A stretch of 64,000 nt of DNA, taken from the NCBI RefSeq assembly GCF_900177725.1, contig NZ_FXAT01000006.1:62001-126000 (forward strand). Reading direction: 5' to 3'. A program made the translations under genes and the position numbers. A model generated the notes under the pieces. The model was given only the letters and a program-made list of their open reading frames with translations. It did not search any database and had not been told where the DNA came from. This document shows, piece by piece, positions 7,680-16,153 of the stretch (its first letter is position 1; every line of letters starts with the position of its first letter). The stretch comes from Paraburkholderia susongensis. GTDB lineage: Bacteria; Pseudomonadota; Gammaproteobacteria; Burkholderiales; Burkholderiaceae.

Positions 7680-7996
7680 TCTATGAACTGCGAACCTATA
7701 CGCTGTGTCCGGGTGGTCTCGGCCCCTGGCTGAAGCTGTATGAAGAGAAGGCGTTGCCGATCTTCGCGGCCATCGAAGACATGCGTCTCGTCGGTTATTT
7801 CCGCACCGAGACAGGATGCCTCAATCGCGTCGTGCACCTGTGGTGCTACCCCAGTCTTCAGGCGCGCGAGAGCGTGCTGCGCGCCCTCGCGGCCCATCCC
7901 GATTGGGATGCGAAGTTCGTGCAACCGGCACGACCCTACCTCATGTCTCAAGAAACGACGTTTCTGTCGCCTGTCGCGTTTTCCCCTCTTCCATAG
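7676..7996 (+). CDS. NIPSNAP family protein
   Basis: A 106-aa protein beginning MIYELRTYTL, the hallmark opening of NIPSNAP-family dimeric alpha+beta barrel proteins, with the later NRVVHLWCYPSLQARESV block. The start at 7676 overlaps the hydrolase stop by four bases (ATGA). Bacterial NIPSNAPs are often found in aromatic and terpenoid catabolic operons, but their biochemical role is poorly defined; some dimeric barrels are monooxygenases or isomerases. Given the tight coupling it is probably a pathway protein. I see no residues that decide a reaction. Confidence 0.88.
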   Translation: MIYELRTYTLCPGGLGPWLKLYEEKALPIFAAIEDMRLVGYFRTETGCLNRVVHLWCYPSLQARESVLRALAAHPDWDAKFVQPARPYLMSQETTFLSPVAFSPLP

Positions 7997-8003
7997 ACAC
8001 ACC

Positions 8004-9671
8004 ATGAGCTATACCGCACACATCGACACCTTTGCTCGCGATCGGTTGCCGCCGAGGGAACAGCAGCCGGAGTTCCTGTTCGATCTGCCGGAACTGCGGT
8101 TTCCCCCGAGGCTGAATTGCGCGGAGGCGTTGCTGGACCGCTGGATCGAGCAGGGGGAAGCCGGGCGTCTATGCATCCAGGCGCCGCCCGACGTTTCGTG
8201 GACTTACGGCGATCTGTACGAGAAGGCGAACCGGATCGCGAATGTTCTCGTCGATGAGATGGGGCTCGTGCCGGGCAACCGCGTCCTGCTTCGCGGCGCC
8301 AACACGCCGATGCTCGTCGCGTGCTGGTTTGCGGTGGTGAAGGCGGGCGGCATTGCGGTCGCGACGATGCCGCTTCTGCGCGCGAAAGAGTTGACCGAGG
8401 TCATCGACAAAGCTCAGGTTACCCACGCGCTCTGCGAAAAAGGTTTCGCGGACGAACTGCGTTCGGCCGCCGCCGCGCAGCCGGTACTCGGGCAGATCCG
8501 CTATTACGGCGGCGAGGTGTCAGGGCTCGAAGCAGGCCCCGAAACGGGCCTCGAGGCCGCCATGGCGCGCCAGTCCAGCGATTTCGTCAACGTCCCGACC
8601 GCGGCGGACGATACATGTCTGATCGCTTTCACATCAGGTACGACCGGCAAGCCGAAAGGTACGATGCACTTTCATCGCGACGTGATGGCGGCCTGTGCCT
8701 GCTGGCCGGTACATGTGCTCAAGGCCGATGCGCATGATCGCTTCGTCGGCAGCCCGCCTCTTGCATTCACCTTTGGTCTCGGCGGACTCGTGCTGTTTCC
8801 GATGAGCGTCGGCGCATCCACTATCCTGCTTCCCAAGGCAGGGCCCGAGCAACTGCTCGAGGCGATTCCCCGCTTTGGCGCGACGGTCCTCTTTACCGCG
8901 CCGACTTCCTACCGCGCGATGTCGGAGGGCGCCGCGGCGCGCCGGCTCTCGGTGCCGCTTGGCGGCACCTTGCGCAAGTGCGTTTCTGCCGGCGAGGTGC
9001 TGGCCGCGAGCGTGCGGGCACTATGGGGCGAGAGGACCGGAATCGAGCTGATCGACGGTATCGGCAGTACTGAACTGCTGCACATCTTCGTGTCCGCGGA
9101 CGAAGACACTGCGCGGCCCGGCGCGACCGGCAAGGCCGTGCCGGGTTATATCGCCTGCGTCATGGACGAGCACGGCCAGCCGGCGCCGCCCGGCCGCGTC
9201 GGGCTGCTCGCGGTGAAAGGGCCGACCGGCTGCCGCTATCTCGACGATCCCCGCCAGAGCGCGTATGTGATGGATGGCTGGAACTATACGGGCGACGCTT
9301 ATATCGCCGACGAAGACGGCTATCTCTACAGCCAGGGACGCGCGGACGACATGATCATCTCCGCCGGCTACAACATCGGGGCCCACGAAGTGGAGGCGGC
9401 GCTATTGCAGCATCCGCTGGTTGCCGAATGCGTGGTGATCGGCGCGGCGGATCGGGAGCGCGGCCAGATCGTGAAAGCGTACGTCGTGCTGCGCGAAGGC
9501 TGCGACGGCGGCGATTCGCTCGCCAAGGAATTGCAGGATTTCGTCAAGGCGAACATCGCCCCCTACAAATACCCGAGAGCGATCGAATTTCTCGCAGCGT
9601 TGCCGCGCACCGAATCCGGCAAGGTGCAGAGATTCCGGCTTCGCGAGGGTTCCGCGGCCGTCAGTGCGTAG
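8004..9671 (+). CDS. aryl-CoA ligase, 2-aminobenzoate-CoA ligase/benzoate-CoA ligase type
   Basis: A 555-aa AMP-forming acyl-CoA synthetase. The P-loop FTSGTTGKPKG lies near residue 208. The hinge and acid motif are in YTGDAYIADEDGYL and GRADDMIISAGYNI. The catalytic C-terminal Lys is in TESGKVQRF. The opening FARDRLPPREQQPEFLFDL and the stretch PPLAFTFGLGGLVLFP are those I associate with 2-aminobenzoate-CoA ligases of beta-proteobacteria. It would activate an aromatic acid (anthranilate, benzoate or an N-heteroaromatic acid) with ATP and CoA. The start is ATG 8004; an upstream in-frame extension runs through the NIPSNAP gene and is not used. It is the last enzyme gene before the porin. Confidence 0.88.
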   Translation: MSYTAHIDTFARDRLPPREQQPEFLFDLPELRFPPRLNCAEALLDRWIEQGEAGRLCIQAPPDVSWTYGDLYEKANRIANVLVDEMGLVPGNRVLLRGANTPMLVACWFAVVKAGGIAVATMPLLRAKELTEVIDKAQVTHALCEKGFADELRSAAAAQPVLGQIRYYGGEVSGLEAGPETGLEAAMARQSSDFVNVPTAADDTCLIAFTSGTTGKPKGTMHFHRDVMAACACWPVHVLKADAHDRFVGSPPLAFTFGLGGLVLFPMSVGASTILLPKAGPEQLLEAIPRFGATVLFTAPTSYRAMSEGAAARRLSVPLGGTLRKCVSAGEVLAASVRALWGERTGIELIDGIGSTELLHIFVSADEDTARPGATGKAVPGYIACVMDEHGQPAPPGRVGLLAVKGPTGCRYLDDPRQSAYVMDGWNYTGDAYIADEDGYLYSQGRADDMIISAGYNIGAHEVEAALLQHPLVAECVVIGAADRERGQIVKAYVVLREGCDGGDSLAKELQDFVKANIAPYKYPRAIEFLAALPRTESGKVQRFRLREGSAAVSA

Positions 9672-9753
9672 CGTTGGGCCTGGGTCAAGCAAGCGACGTT
9701 GCCGATTAATTAAATAGTAGTGCAAATATTATATTTGGAGACACGGAGAAAAA

Positions 9754-10839
9754 ATGAGGAGACTGACGATAGCGGCGGCCATTGCAATGGCAACGGCTGG
9801 CAGTGCGTATGCGCAAAGCAGCGTGACGCTGTACGGGATCGTATCGACGGGGATTACTTATATCAGCAATCAGGGCGGAAAGAGCAATGTCCGGCTCGAT
9901 AGCGGCATCAACCAGGCGGACCGGTTCGGGTTTCGGGGCAACGAGGATCTCGGCGGCGGATTGCGTGCGATCTTCACGCTCGAGAGCGGATTCGATCTGA
10001 GTACGGGCAAGCTTGGCAACGGTGGCGCGTTGTTTGGCCGGCGCGCTTATGTGGGCATGGCGAGTGACCGGTTCGGCACCTTGACGCTCGGCCGCGACTA
10101 CGATTTCGTCTACGACTTTACTTCGCTCTACAGCAACGTCGTGCAGTTCGCACCGTCATATTCGTTTCACCTTGCATACGACATCGACCGGATTGCGGGC
10201 GAGGCGGTCAACAACGCTGTCAAATACCGGTCGCCGCAGATCGCCGGGTTCGTGGTGGGCGGCATGTATGGCTTCAGCAACGTAGCCGGATCGTTCGGCG
10301 GCGCACCGGGCAATCCACGCGTCTACAGCGTCGGGTTTACTTTTGTGCCCAGTAGCGGCGCGCCATACTCGCTTGCCGGTGCATTCACGAAAACCAACGG
10401 CGCTGCCGGGACGCTCGCGCAGATCGCGCTCAACGCGAATTCGATCGAGACCGCGGCGGCGGGCGGGCGCGTGACCTTCGGTCCCGTATCGCTGAACGGG
10501 TTGTATACCTACACGAACGCAACTTCGGTCACGGGCGCCGCGTTGATTACGCAGGTTTATGAAGCGGGCCTGGTGTACCAGTTCACGCCATTTCTGAACA
10601 CAGGCGCGGGCTACGCCTATATCGACCAGCGCACTGGCAAGTTTCATCTGGTCAGCGCGACGATCGACTATCGGCTGTCGAAGCGCACCGACGTCTATCT
10701 GTTCGGCACCTGGCAGCACGCGTTCGCGGGTGCGGGTCCGGCGGGCAATTTTCTCGTCGTTACACCGGGAACCACGAATGGCTATTCGTCGTCGGCGAAC
10801 CAGTTGGCGGTTCAGCTTGGTATTCGCCAGTTGTTCTGA
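9754..10839 (+). CDS. outer-membrane porin (Gram-negative, OmpC/Burkholderia type)
   Basis: A 361-aa trimeric porin precursor. The signal peptide MRRLTIAAAIAMATAGSAYA ends at an Ala-Gln junction, followed by the family opening QSSVTLYGIVSTG. DRFGFRGNEDLGGGLRAIF, FGRRAYVGM and LTLGRDYDF are standard, and the protein ends in Phe (GIRQLF) as the BAM signal requires. The ATG at 9754 has ACGGAG upstream and a TATTAT box about 22 bp before the start. Its position directly after the ligase suggests that it admits the cluster's substrate through the outer membrane, but specificity cannot be read. A paralogous porin lies convergently at 11014-12117. Confidence 0.93.
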   Translation: MRRLTIAAAIAMATAGSAYAQSSVTLYGIVSTGITYISNQGGKSNVRLDSGINQADRFGFRGNEDLGGGLRAIFTLESGFDLSTGKLGNGGALFGRRAYVGMASDRFGTLTLGRDYDFVYDFTSLYSNVVQFAPSYSFHLAYDIDRIAGEAVNNAVKYRSPQIAGFVVGGMYGFSNVAGSFGGAPGNPRVYSVGFTFVPSSGAPYSLAGAFTKTNGAAGTLAQIALNANSIETAAAGGRVTFGPVSLNGLYTYTNATSVTGAALITQVYEAGLVYQFTPFLNTGAGYAYIDQRTGKFHLVSATIDYRLSKRTDVYLFGTWQHAFAGAGPAGNFLVVTPGTTNGYSSSANQLAVQLGIRQLF

Positions 10840-10900
10840 TGTGGCGGCGACTTCCCCGTGGTTAGTAATTTAGGGCTTTGTCAGAAAGTTCGACAGGAAA

Positions 10901-10922
10901 TCGCCGGCAGTTCTGCCGGCGA
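10901..10922. terminator. hairpin between convergent porin genes
   Basis: TCGCCGGCAG-TT-CTGCCGGCGA is a perfect 10-bp inverted repeat with a 2-base centre. It is 62 bp after the first porin's stop and about 90 bp from the end of the convergent second porin. The minus-strand side is followed by TTTCC, so it could end both transcripts. There is no long T tract. Confidence 0.55.
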
Positions 10923-11013
10923 GGTCTTCGGTTTGCGAGGCATATATTTTCCTGGGGAGCAGGATATGCCTTGAACACGAAATTACTGACAAGCCCCCAC
11001 CGCCCGCTGCGCA

Positions 11014-12117
11014 TCAAAACTTGTGACGAATCCCCACCCGCACCAGCGCCTGCCGGTTGCTCGACGAGGCAGCCGTCACGTAATCCATCTGCGCATGCGT
11101 GCCGCTGCTGCCGGTCAGGCACGCGGCCATCGCATAGACGTCGGTGCGTTTCGACAGAAAATAATCGAGCATCAGGTTCGCCTGCTGATAACGCGGCTTG
11201 TTGCCGGTAGCGTGTTCGTCGACGTCGGTCAGCGTATAGCCGCCACCCACTTGCAACGCGGGCGAGATGTAATAGCCGAGCCACGCTTCGTAGTTGTTGA
11301 AGTCGACGTTCGCGCCGTCGAGTCCGGAATGAAACACCGTGCGCGTCGCGTTCAGCCCGAACTTGAATGAGCCGAGGACGTACGTCGCGCCAAGACCGTA
11401 GATTTCCTGGCTCGTCGCACTCGGCAAATAGCGTGTATACAGCGCATTTTTCGGCAGCGAATCGAACACGGCCGCGTACGGGCTATTGATATGCGTATAA
11501 GCGGCCGCGGCATATAACGGCCCGTTGTTGTAATTCGCACCCACGCTCACGAGGCTATTGGTCGCGAACGAACCCGGTTGTCCGCCAAACGAATACAACA
11601 CGCCCAGATGAAATCCGCCGAAACTCGGAGTCTGGTATTTGGCCGCATTATTGACGCGGAAGGTACCGTTCAGATTGTCGACGTCGCCGGCATGCGCAAA
11701 GTAAATACCCCATTGGCCCTGCGCACTGACCGGCGCCACATAGTCGGTCATGAACTCGTACTGGCGGCCGAGCGTCAGCGTGCCGAAACGCGAATCGAGA
11801 CCCACGTACGCGCTGCGGCCGAACAGGCGGCCATTCTGGCCGAGCGCGCCGGTCGACGGATCGAAGCCGTTTTCCAGCACGAAGATCGCGCGCATGCCGC
11901 CGCCGAGATCTTCGTTGCCGCGCAGCCCCCAGCGCGAACCCTGCGAGACGCCGCTTTGCATCTGCAGGTTGCTGTGGCCGTTCTGATTGGTCGTATAAGT
12001 GAGGCCTTCATCGACGATGCCGTACAGCGTCACGCTGCTTTGCGCGAACGCATGGGAAGTCGTGGCGGCGCCGGCACAGGCCATCACGGCTGCGGCGAAC
12101 GTCTTGGTTCTGTTCAT
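11014..12117 (-). CDS. outer-membrane porin (Gram-negative, Burkholderia type)
   Basis: A 367-aa porin precursor paralogous to the one at 9754. It has the signal peptide ...VMACAGAATTSHAFA, the mature start QSSVTLYGIVDEGLTY, the loop blocks SRWGLRGNEDLGGGMRAIF and LFGRSAYVGLDSRFGTLTLGRQYEF, the VRVGIRHKF end and a terminal Phe. It is transcribed away from the LysR gene at 12347 and towards the first porin. It may serve uptake for the 3-hydroxyanthranilate block. The 229 bp between it and the LysR start would hold both promoters. Confidence 0.93.
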   Translation of the reverse strand: MNRTKTFAAAVMACAGAATTSHAFAQSSVTLYGIVDEGLTYTTNQNGHSNLQMQSGVSQGSRWGLRGNEDLGGGMRAIFVLENGFDPSTGALGQNGRLFGRSAYVGLDSRFGTLTLGRQYEFMTDYVAPVSAQGQWGIYFAHAGDVDNLNGTFRVNNAAKYQTPSFGGFHLGVLYSFGGQPGSFATNSLVSVGANYNNGPLYAAAAYTHINSPYAAVFDSLPKNALYTRYLPSATSQEIYGLGATYVLGSFKFGLNATRTVFHSGLDGANVDFNNYEAWLGYYISPALQVGGGYTLTDVDEHATGNKPRYQQANLMLDYFLSKRTDVYAMAACLTGSSGTHAQMDYVTAASSSNRQALVRVGIRHKF

Positions 12118-12346
12118 CGATTTTCCTGATTATGATCTGCTCGCTTGAGCTTGATTGACGGGCAACATCGAGGTTGCTTACCGGCCTGCTCCGGCAGGCT
12201 CGGGCGAAAAGCAGAGTGAATCTAGAGCGAGCGGCGCGGAAAAAATAATGAAAAGACCCGCTGTGGCTAGTCGGAACGGTAATATCTGCGGCGATCCGTG
12301 CGTCGTTGCCGGCGCGTGGAAACGCGAACACTGGAGGAGATCGAAT

Positions 12347-13333
12347 ATGAACAAGAACGTACGCCGCCTGCCTGAACGCGTTGCGGAGCTGTCGCACGTC
12401 TCGCTGTCGCGCAAGCTGAAGTTGCAGCAGCTGATTCTCATCGCGAAGGTGATCGACAGCGGCTCGCTGCTGCGTGCGGCGAAGGAATTGGGCATGACGC
12501 AGCCCGCGATTACCAAGGCGGTGCAGGAGCTCGAAGCGTTCTTCAGCGCGCCGCTATTCGAGCGCACCAATCGCGGCGTGGTGCCGACCGAGCTCGGCAA
12601 GCTGCTCGGCCGCCGCGCGAAATCGATGCATACCGAGCTGCGCTATCTGACCGACGAAATCAACGCGCTACAGGGCGGCACCGCCGGTCATCTGATCGTC
12701 GGCACGCTGATCGCCGCATCGGCGCGCCTGTTGCCGATGGCGATTCGCCTCCTGAAAGAGCAGGCGCCGGGCATGGTCGTCACCGTGCGCGAAGCGGCCA
12801 CCGCGCAACTGTTTCCCGCGCTCGCGACCGGCGATCTCGACATCGTGGTCGGCCGCTTGCCCGAGCGCGAACTGCCGCTCGGGAGCGCGTTTCCATTGCA
12901 GCACGAGGTGCTGTTTCAGGAATCGTTTTGCGTCGTGGTCGGCGCGCGCCACGCGCTCAAATTGCCCGCGAAGCCGCGTCTCGCCCATCTCGCGAACCTG
13001 CCGTGGATCCTGCCGCTCGCCGATTCGCCGACACGCATTCGCGCGGAACGGCTGTTCCAGGATGCCGGTCTGCCGCTTCCGGCCGATCGCGTCGAATCGC
13101 TGTCGATGCTGACCAACATCGGGTTGTTACTCGAACGCGAGTGCGTCGCGTTGATGCCGCGCGCGGCCGCGCAGCAGTTCGTCGACGCGGGCCTGCTCGC
13201 GATCGTGCATCTGCGCGAGGCCGCGGATTTCGGCGCGGTCGGCTTCTCGACGCGCGCCGACAAGAAAATCAGCCCGGCCTGCGAACGCTTCATTGCATGC
13301 CTGCGCGAGAGCGCGGCGCGCATCGCCGAATGA
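12347..13333 (+). CDS. LysR family transcriptional regulator (GbpR/PcaQ-like)
   Basis: A 328-aa LysR-type regulator from ATG 12347, which has a strong GGAGGAG seven bases upstream. An upstream in-frame extension from 12155 is not used. The N-terminal helix-turn-helix is SRKLKLQQLILIAKVIDSGSLLRAAKELGMTQPAITKAVQELE-like (about residues 18-60). The inducer-binding domain starts near GHLIVGTLIAASARLLPMAI. The opening before the helix-turn-helix is longer than in most LysR proteins, as in the GbpR/PcaQ subgroup. It lies 132 bp upstream of, and in the same direction as, the 3-hydroxyanthranilate operon, which is its likely target; this is inference. Confidence 0.92.
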   Translation: MNKNVRRLPERVAELSHVSLSRKLKLQQLILIAKVIDSGSLLRAAKELGMTQPAITKAVQELEAFFSAPLFERTNRGVVPTELGKLLGRRAKSMHTELRYLTDEINALQGGTAGHLIVGTLIAASARLLPMAIRLLKEQAPGMVVTVREAATAQLFPALATGDLDIVVGRLPERELPLGSAFPLQHEVLFQESFCVVVGARHALKLPAKPRLAHLANLPWILPLADSPTRIRAERLFQDAGLPLPADRVESLSMLTNIGLLLERECVALMPRAAAQQFVDAGLLAIVHLREAADFGAVGFSTRADKKISPACERFIACLRESAARIAE

Positions 13334-13465
13334 ACGCGTGAGCGCGAGGCATGGCGCGCGTGCGGCCTCAGGTATAGAGGAATGGAATATCGGTGGACGA
13401 AATCGTTATTATTTTTTATGGAAGCGGCCTCTTAGACTCATTGCATCCGTTCTACGCAGGAATCC

Positions 13466-14971
13466 ATGCAGATGAGCTATCCGTTTTCGTTTCCTTCGTC
13501 GTCCGCCGCAGGTGCGCCGCCTTTGCTGCGCCATTACATCGGCGGTGAATTCGTCACGAGCGAGGCACGCTTCGAGAATCGCAGCCCGGTGACGGGCGAA
13601 GTGCTCGCGTTGGTCAGCGAGGCACGCGCGCCCGAAGTGGACCGCGCGGTCACGGCGGCGCGCGCCGCGCTCGACGGTCCGTGGGGCCGCTTCGACGTGC
13701 AGCAGCGCGCGGCATTGCTGAATCGCATCGCCGATTGCATCGAGCGCCGCTTCGACGATTTCGTCGCGGCCGAAGTTGCCGATACGGGCCGCCCGGTGCA
13801 CCAGGCACGCTCGCTCGATATCGCGCGCGGTGTCGCGAACTTCCGCACCTTCGCGCAACTGATCTCGACGACGCCGAACGATATTTTCGAAAGCCGCGCC
13901 GCCGACGGTTCCGATCAGTTCAGCTACGTGGTGCGCAAGCCGCTCGGCGTGGTCGGCATCATCTCGCCGTGGAATCTGCCGATGCTGCTGATGACCTGGA
14001 AGGTCGCGCCCGCATTGGCGATGGGCAACTGCGTGGTCGTGAAGCCGTCGGAGGAGACGCCTTCGTCGGCGACGCTGCTCGCCGAAGTGATGCACGAAGC
14101 GGGCGTGCCCGCGGGCGTGTTCAATCTCGTGCACGGCTTCGGTCCGGGCTCCGCGGGCGAAGCGCTCACGCATCACAAGGACGTATCGGCAATCACCTTC
14201 ACCGGCGAATCGCGCACCGGCAGCGCGATCATGAAGGCTGTCGCCGATGACGTGAAGGAGATTTCGTTCGAACTCGGCGGCAAGAATGCGGCCGTGGTGT
14301 TCGCCGATGCCGATTTCGAAGCGGCCGTCGAGGGCGTGCGCCGTTCGAGCTTCACGAATGCGGGCCAGGTGTGCCTGTGCTCGGAGCGCGTGTACGTCGA
14401 GCGGCCGATTTTCGAGCGCTTCGTCGCGGCACTGAAGCAGAAGACCGAGGCGATGAAGATCGGCTATCCGGATGAAGCGAATGTCGACATGGGCCCGGTG
14501 ATCTCGCATGGACATCGCGACAAGGTGCTGTCGTATTACCGTCTCGCCGTCGACGAAGGTGCAACGGTCGTGACCGGTGGCGGCACGCCGCAATTCGGCG
14601 ACGCGCGCGACCGCGGCGCCTATGTCGAGCCGACCATCCTGACCGGCCTGCCCGACAGCGCGCGCTGCGTGCGCGAAGAAATCTTCGGACCCGTATGCCA
14701 CATCGCGCCGTTCGACGCGGAAGACGAAGTGGTGCGCCGCGTCAACGACAGCGCGTACGGGCTCGCTGCCTGCGTGTGGACCACCAGTCTGACGCGCGCG
14801 CACCGCGTGTCGCGGCAGATGCATACCGGCCTCGTGTGGGTCAATACGTGGTTCAGCCGCGATCTGCGCACGCCGTTCGGCGGCACGAAGCATTCGGGGC
14901 TCGGCCGCGAGGGCGGCCGCCATTCGCTCGATTTCTATTCCGAGCTGTCGACCATCTGCATCAAACTGTGA
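13466..14971 (+). CDS. nbaE: 2-aminomuconate 6-semialdehyde dehydrogenase (2-hydroxymuconic semialdehyde dehydrogenase family)
   Basis: A 501-aa NAD-dependent aldehyde dehydrogenase. It shows IISPWNLPMLLMTWKVAPALAMGN-type substrate and cofactor blocks, the Glu motif FELGGKN, the catalytic Cys in GQVCLCSERV and EEIFGPVCHIAPF. The family includes NbaE/AmnC/DmpC-like enzymes. The neighbours (deaminase, 3-hydroxyanthranilate dioxygenase, ACMS decarboxylase) fix the substrate as 2-aminomuconate 6-semialdehyde, oxidised to 2-aminomuconate. The start could be ATG 13466 or ATG 13472, since a single AGGA precedes both by 4 and 10 bases. It is the first gene of the operon; the deaminase follows after 7 bp. 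Confidence 0.9.
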   Translation: MQMSYPFSFPSSSAAGAPPLLRHYIGGEFVTSEARFENRSPVTGEVLALVSEARAPEVDRAVTAARAALDGPWGRFDVQQRAALLNRIADCIERRFDDFVAAEVADTGRPVHQARSLDIARGVANFRTFAQLISTTPNDIFESRAADGSDQFSYVVRKPLGVVGIISPWNLPMLLMTWKVAPALAMGNCVVVKPSEETPSSATLLAEVMHEAGVPAGVFNLVHGFGPGSAGEALTHHKDVSAITFTGESRTGSAIMKAVADDVKEISFELGGKNAAVVFADADFEAAVEGVRRSSFTNAGQVCLCSERVYVERPIFERFVAALKQKTEAMKIGYPDEANVDMGPVISHGHRDKVLSYYRLAVDEGATVVTGGGTPQFGDARDRGAYVEPTILTGLPDSARCVREEIFGPVCHIAPFDAEDEVVRRVNDSAYGLAACVWTTSLTRAHRVSRQMHTGLVWVNTWFSRDLRTPFGGTKHSGLGREGGRHSLDFYSELSTICIKL

Positions 14972-14978
14972 GGGCATC

Positions 14979-15395
14979 ATGACCGTTTCTTCCCAACTGC
15001 TGCCCGAAAAAGCCCGCCCGCGCGGCGCCTATCCGCATCTGAAGCGAGCCGGCGACTTCCTGTTCGTGTCGGGCACGAGCTCGCGCCGCGCTGACAACAC
15101 TATCGCCGGCGCGCAGGCCGACGCGATGGGCACGATGCAGCTCGACATCCGCGAGCAGACGCGCGCGGTGCTCGACAACATTCGCGACATCCTCGCGACC
15201 GAAGGCGCGACGCTGAAGGACGTGGTCGAGATCTGCACGTATCTGGTGAACATGAACGATTTCGGCGGCTATAACGCGGTGTACGGCGACTACTTCGATG
15301 CCGAAGGCCCGGCCCGCACGACGGTCGCCGTGCACCAGCTGCCGCATCCGCATCTGGCTATCGAGATCAAGGCGGTTGCCTACAAGCCGCGCTGA
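14979..15395 (+). CDS. nbaF: 2-aminomuconate deaminase (RidA/YjgF family)
   Basis: A 138-aa RidA-fold protein. The family blocks DFLFVSGTSSRRADNT, IREQTRAVLDNIRDIL and VVEICTYLVNMNDFGGYN are present, and the C-terminal AIEIKAVAYKPR carries the Glu typical of the active cleft. It matches the AmnD/NbaF type of 2-aminomuconate deaminase, which hydrolyses 2-aminomuconate to 4-oxalocrotonate and ammonia. The position between the semialdehyde dehydrogenase and the 3-hydroxyanthranilate dioxygenase supports this over a general imine hydrolase. It starts 7 bp after nbaE. Confidence 0.9.
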   Translation: MTVSSQLLPEKARPRGAYPHLKRAGDFLFVSGTSSRRADNTIAGAQADAMGTMQLDIREQTRAVLDNIRDILATEGATLKDVVEICTYLVNMNDFGGYNAVYGDYFDAEGPARTTVAVHQLPHPHLAIEIKAVAYKPR

Positions 15396-15450
15396 AGACG
15401 CGCCGTACCGCCTCGCTAGTCATCACATTTGCTGTTTCAGGAGACTTCTG

Positions 15451-15984
15451 ATGTCCAGTTTCATGCCGCCGCTCAACCTGAACCGCTGGATCGACGAACA
15501 CGCGCATCTGCTGAGGCCGCCGGTCGGCAATCAGCAGATCTGGCAGGACCACGACTTCATCGTGACCATCGTTGGCGGTCCGAATCATCGCACCGACTAC
15601 CACGACGATCCGAGCGAGGAATTCTTCTATCAGTTGCGCGGCAACGCGTATCTGAATCTGTGGATCGACGGCAAGAAGGAACGCGTCGATCTGCGCGAAG
15701 GCGACGTGATGCTGCTGCCGCCGCACGTGCGGCATTCGCCGCAGCGCCCGGAAGCGGACAGCGCCTGTCTGGTGATAGAGCGGCAGCGTCCGGCGGGGCA
15801 GACCGACGGCTTCGAATGGTATTGCGACAGCGACGACGGCTGCGGCCAGCTCGTGCATCGCGCCGAAGTGCAACTGATGAACATCGTGACCGATTTGCCG
15901 CCACTGTTCGACGCGTTCTACAACGACGAAAAGCTGCGCACCTGCCCGCACTGCGGGCGCGTGCATCGCGGCAAGGGCGCATGA
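15451..15984 (+). CDS. nbaC: 3-hydroxyanthranilate 3,4-dioxygenase
   Basis: A 177-aa bacterial-type 3-hydroxyanthranilate 3,4-dioxygenase, a cupin. It closely resembles the Cupriavidus metallidurans enzyme (174 aa) by recall. The Fe(II) ligands His51, Glu57 and His95 are at the same residue numbers. The second, rubredoxin-like metal site uses Cys165/Cys168 (CPHC) at the end, but its first pair is Cys125 and Cys131 (C-x5-C) instead of the usual C-x2-C, a 3-residue insertion. It opens the ring of 3-hydroxyanthranilate to 2-amino-3-carboxymuconate 6-semialdehyde. The start ATG 15451 follows CAGGAG; the longer in-frame extension overlaps nbaF and is rejected. Confidence 0.96.
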   Translation: MSSFMPPLNLNRWIDEHAHLLRPPVGNQQIWQDHDFIVTIVGGPNHRTDYHDDPSEEFFYQLRGNAYLNLWIDGKKERVDLREGDVMLLPPHVRHSPQRPEADSACLVIERQRPAGQTDGFEWYCDSDDGCGQLVHRAEVQLMNIVTDLPPLFDAFYNDEKLRTCPHCGRVHRGKGA

Positions 15985-16153
15985 GTCTGGCCTGAGGGAC
16001 GACGGGGCGCCATAAGAGCGCCGTCAGAGCGCCAGAAAAACGCCCCGAGCGCCACCTGCCCGACACCTGAGAGATGCTGTACAACCCGCGGTCCCGCGTG
16101 AGCCGAGTCGCTCGCGCGGAGGCCTGCGGTCAAACCTATTCGAGTTCGACAAC

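Noticed and set aside
9699..9732. TTGCCG/TATTAT as a sigma-70 promoter of the first porin
   Set aside because: The spacer is 22 bp, too long for a credible promoter; only the -10-like box is worth noting.
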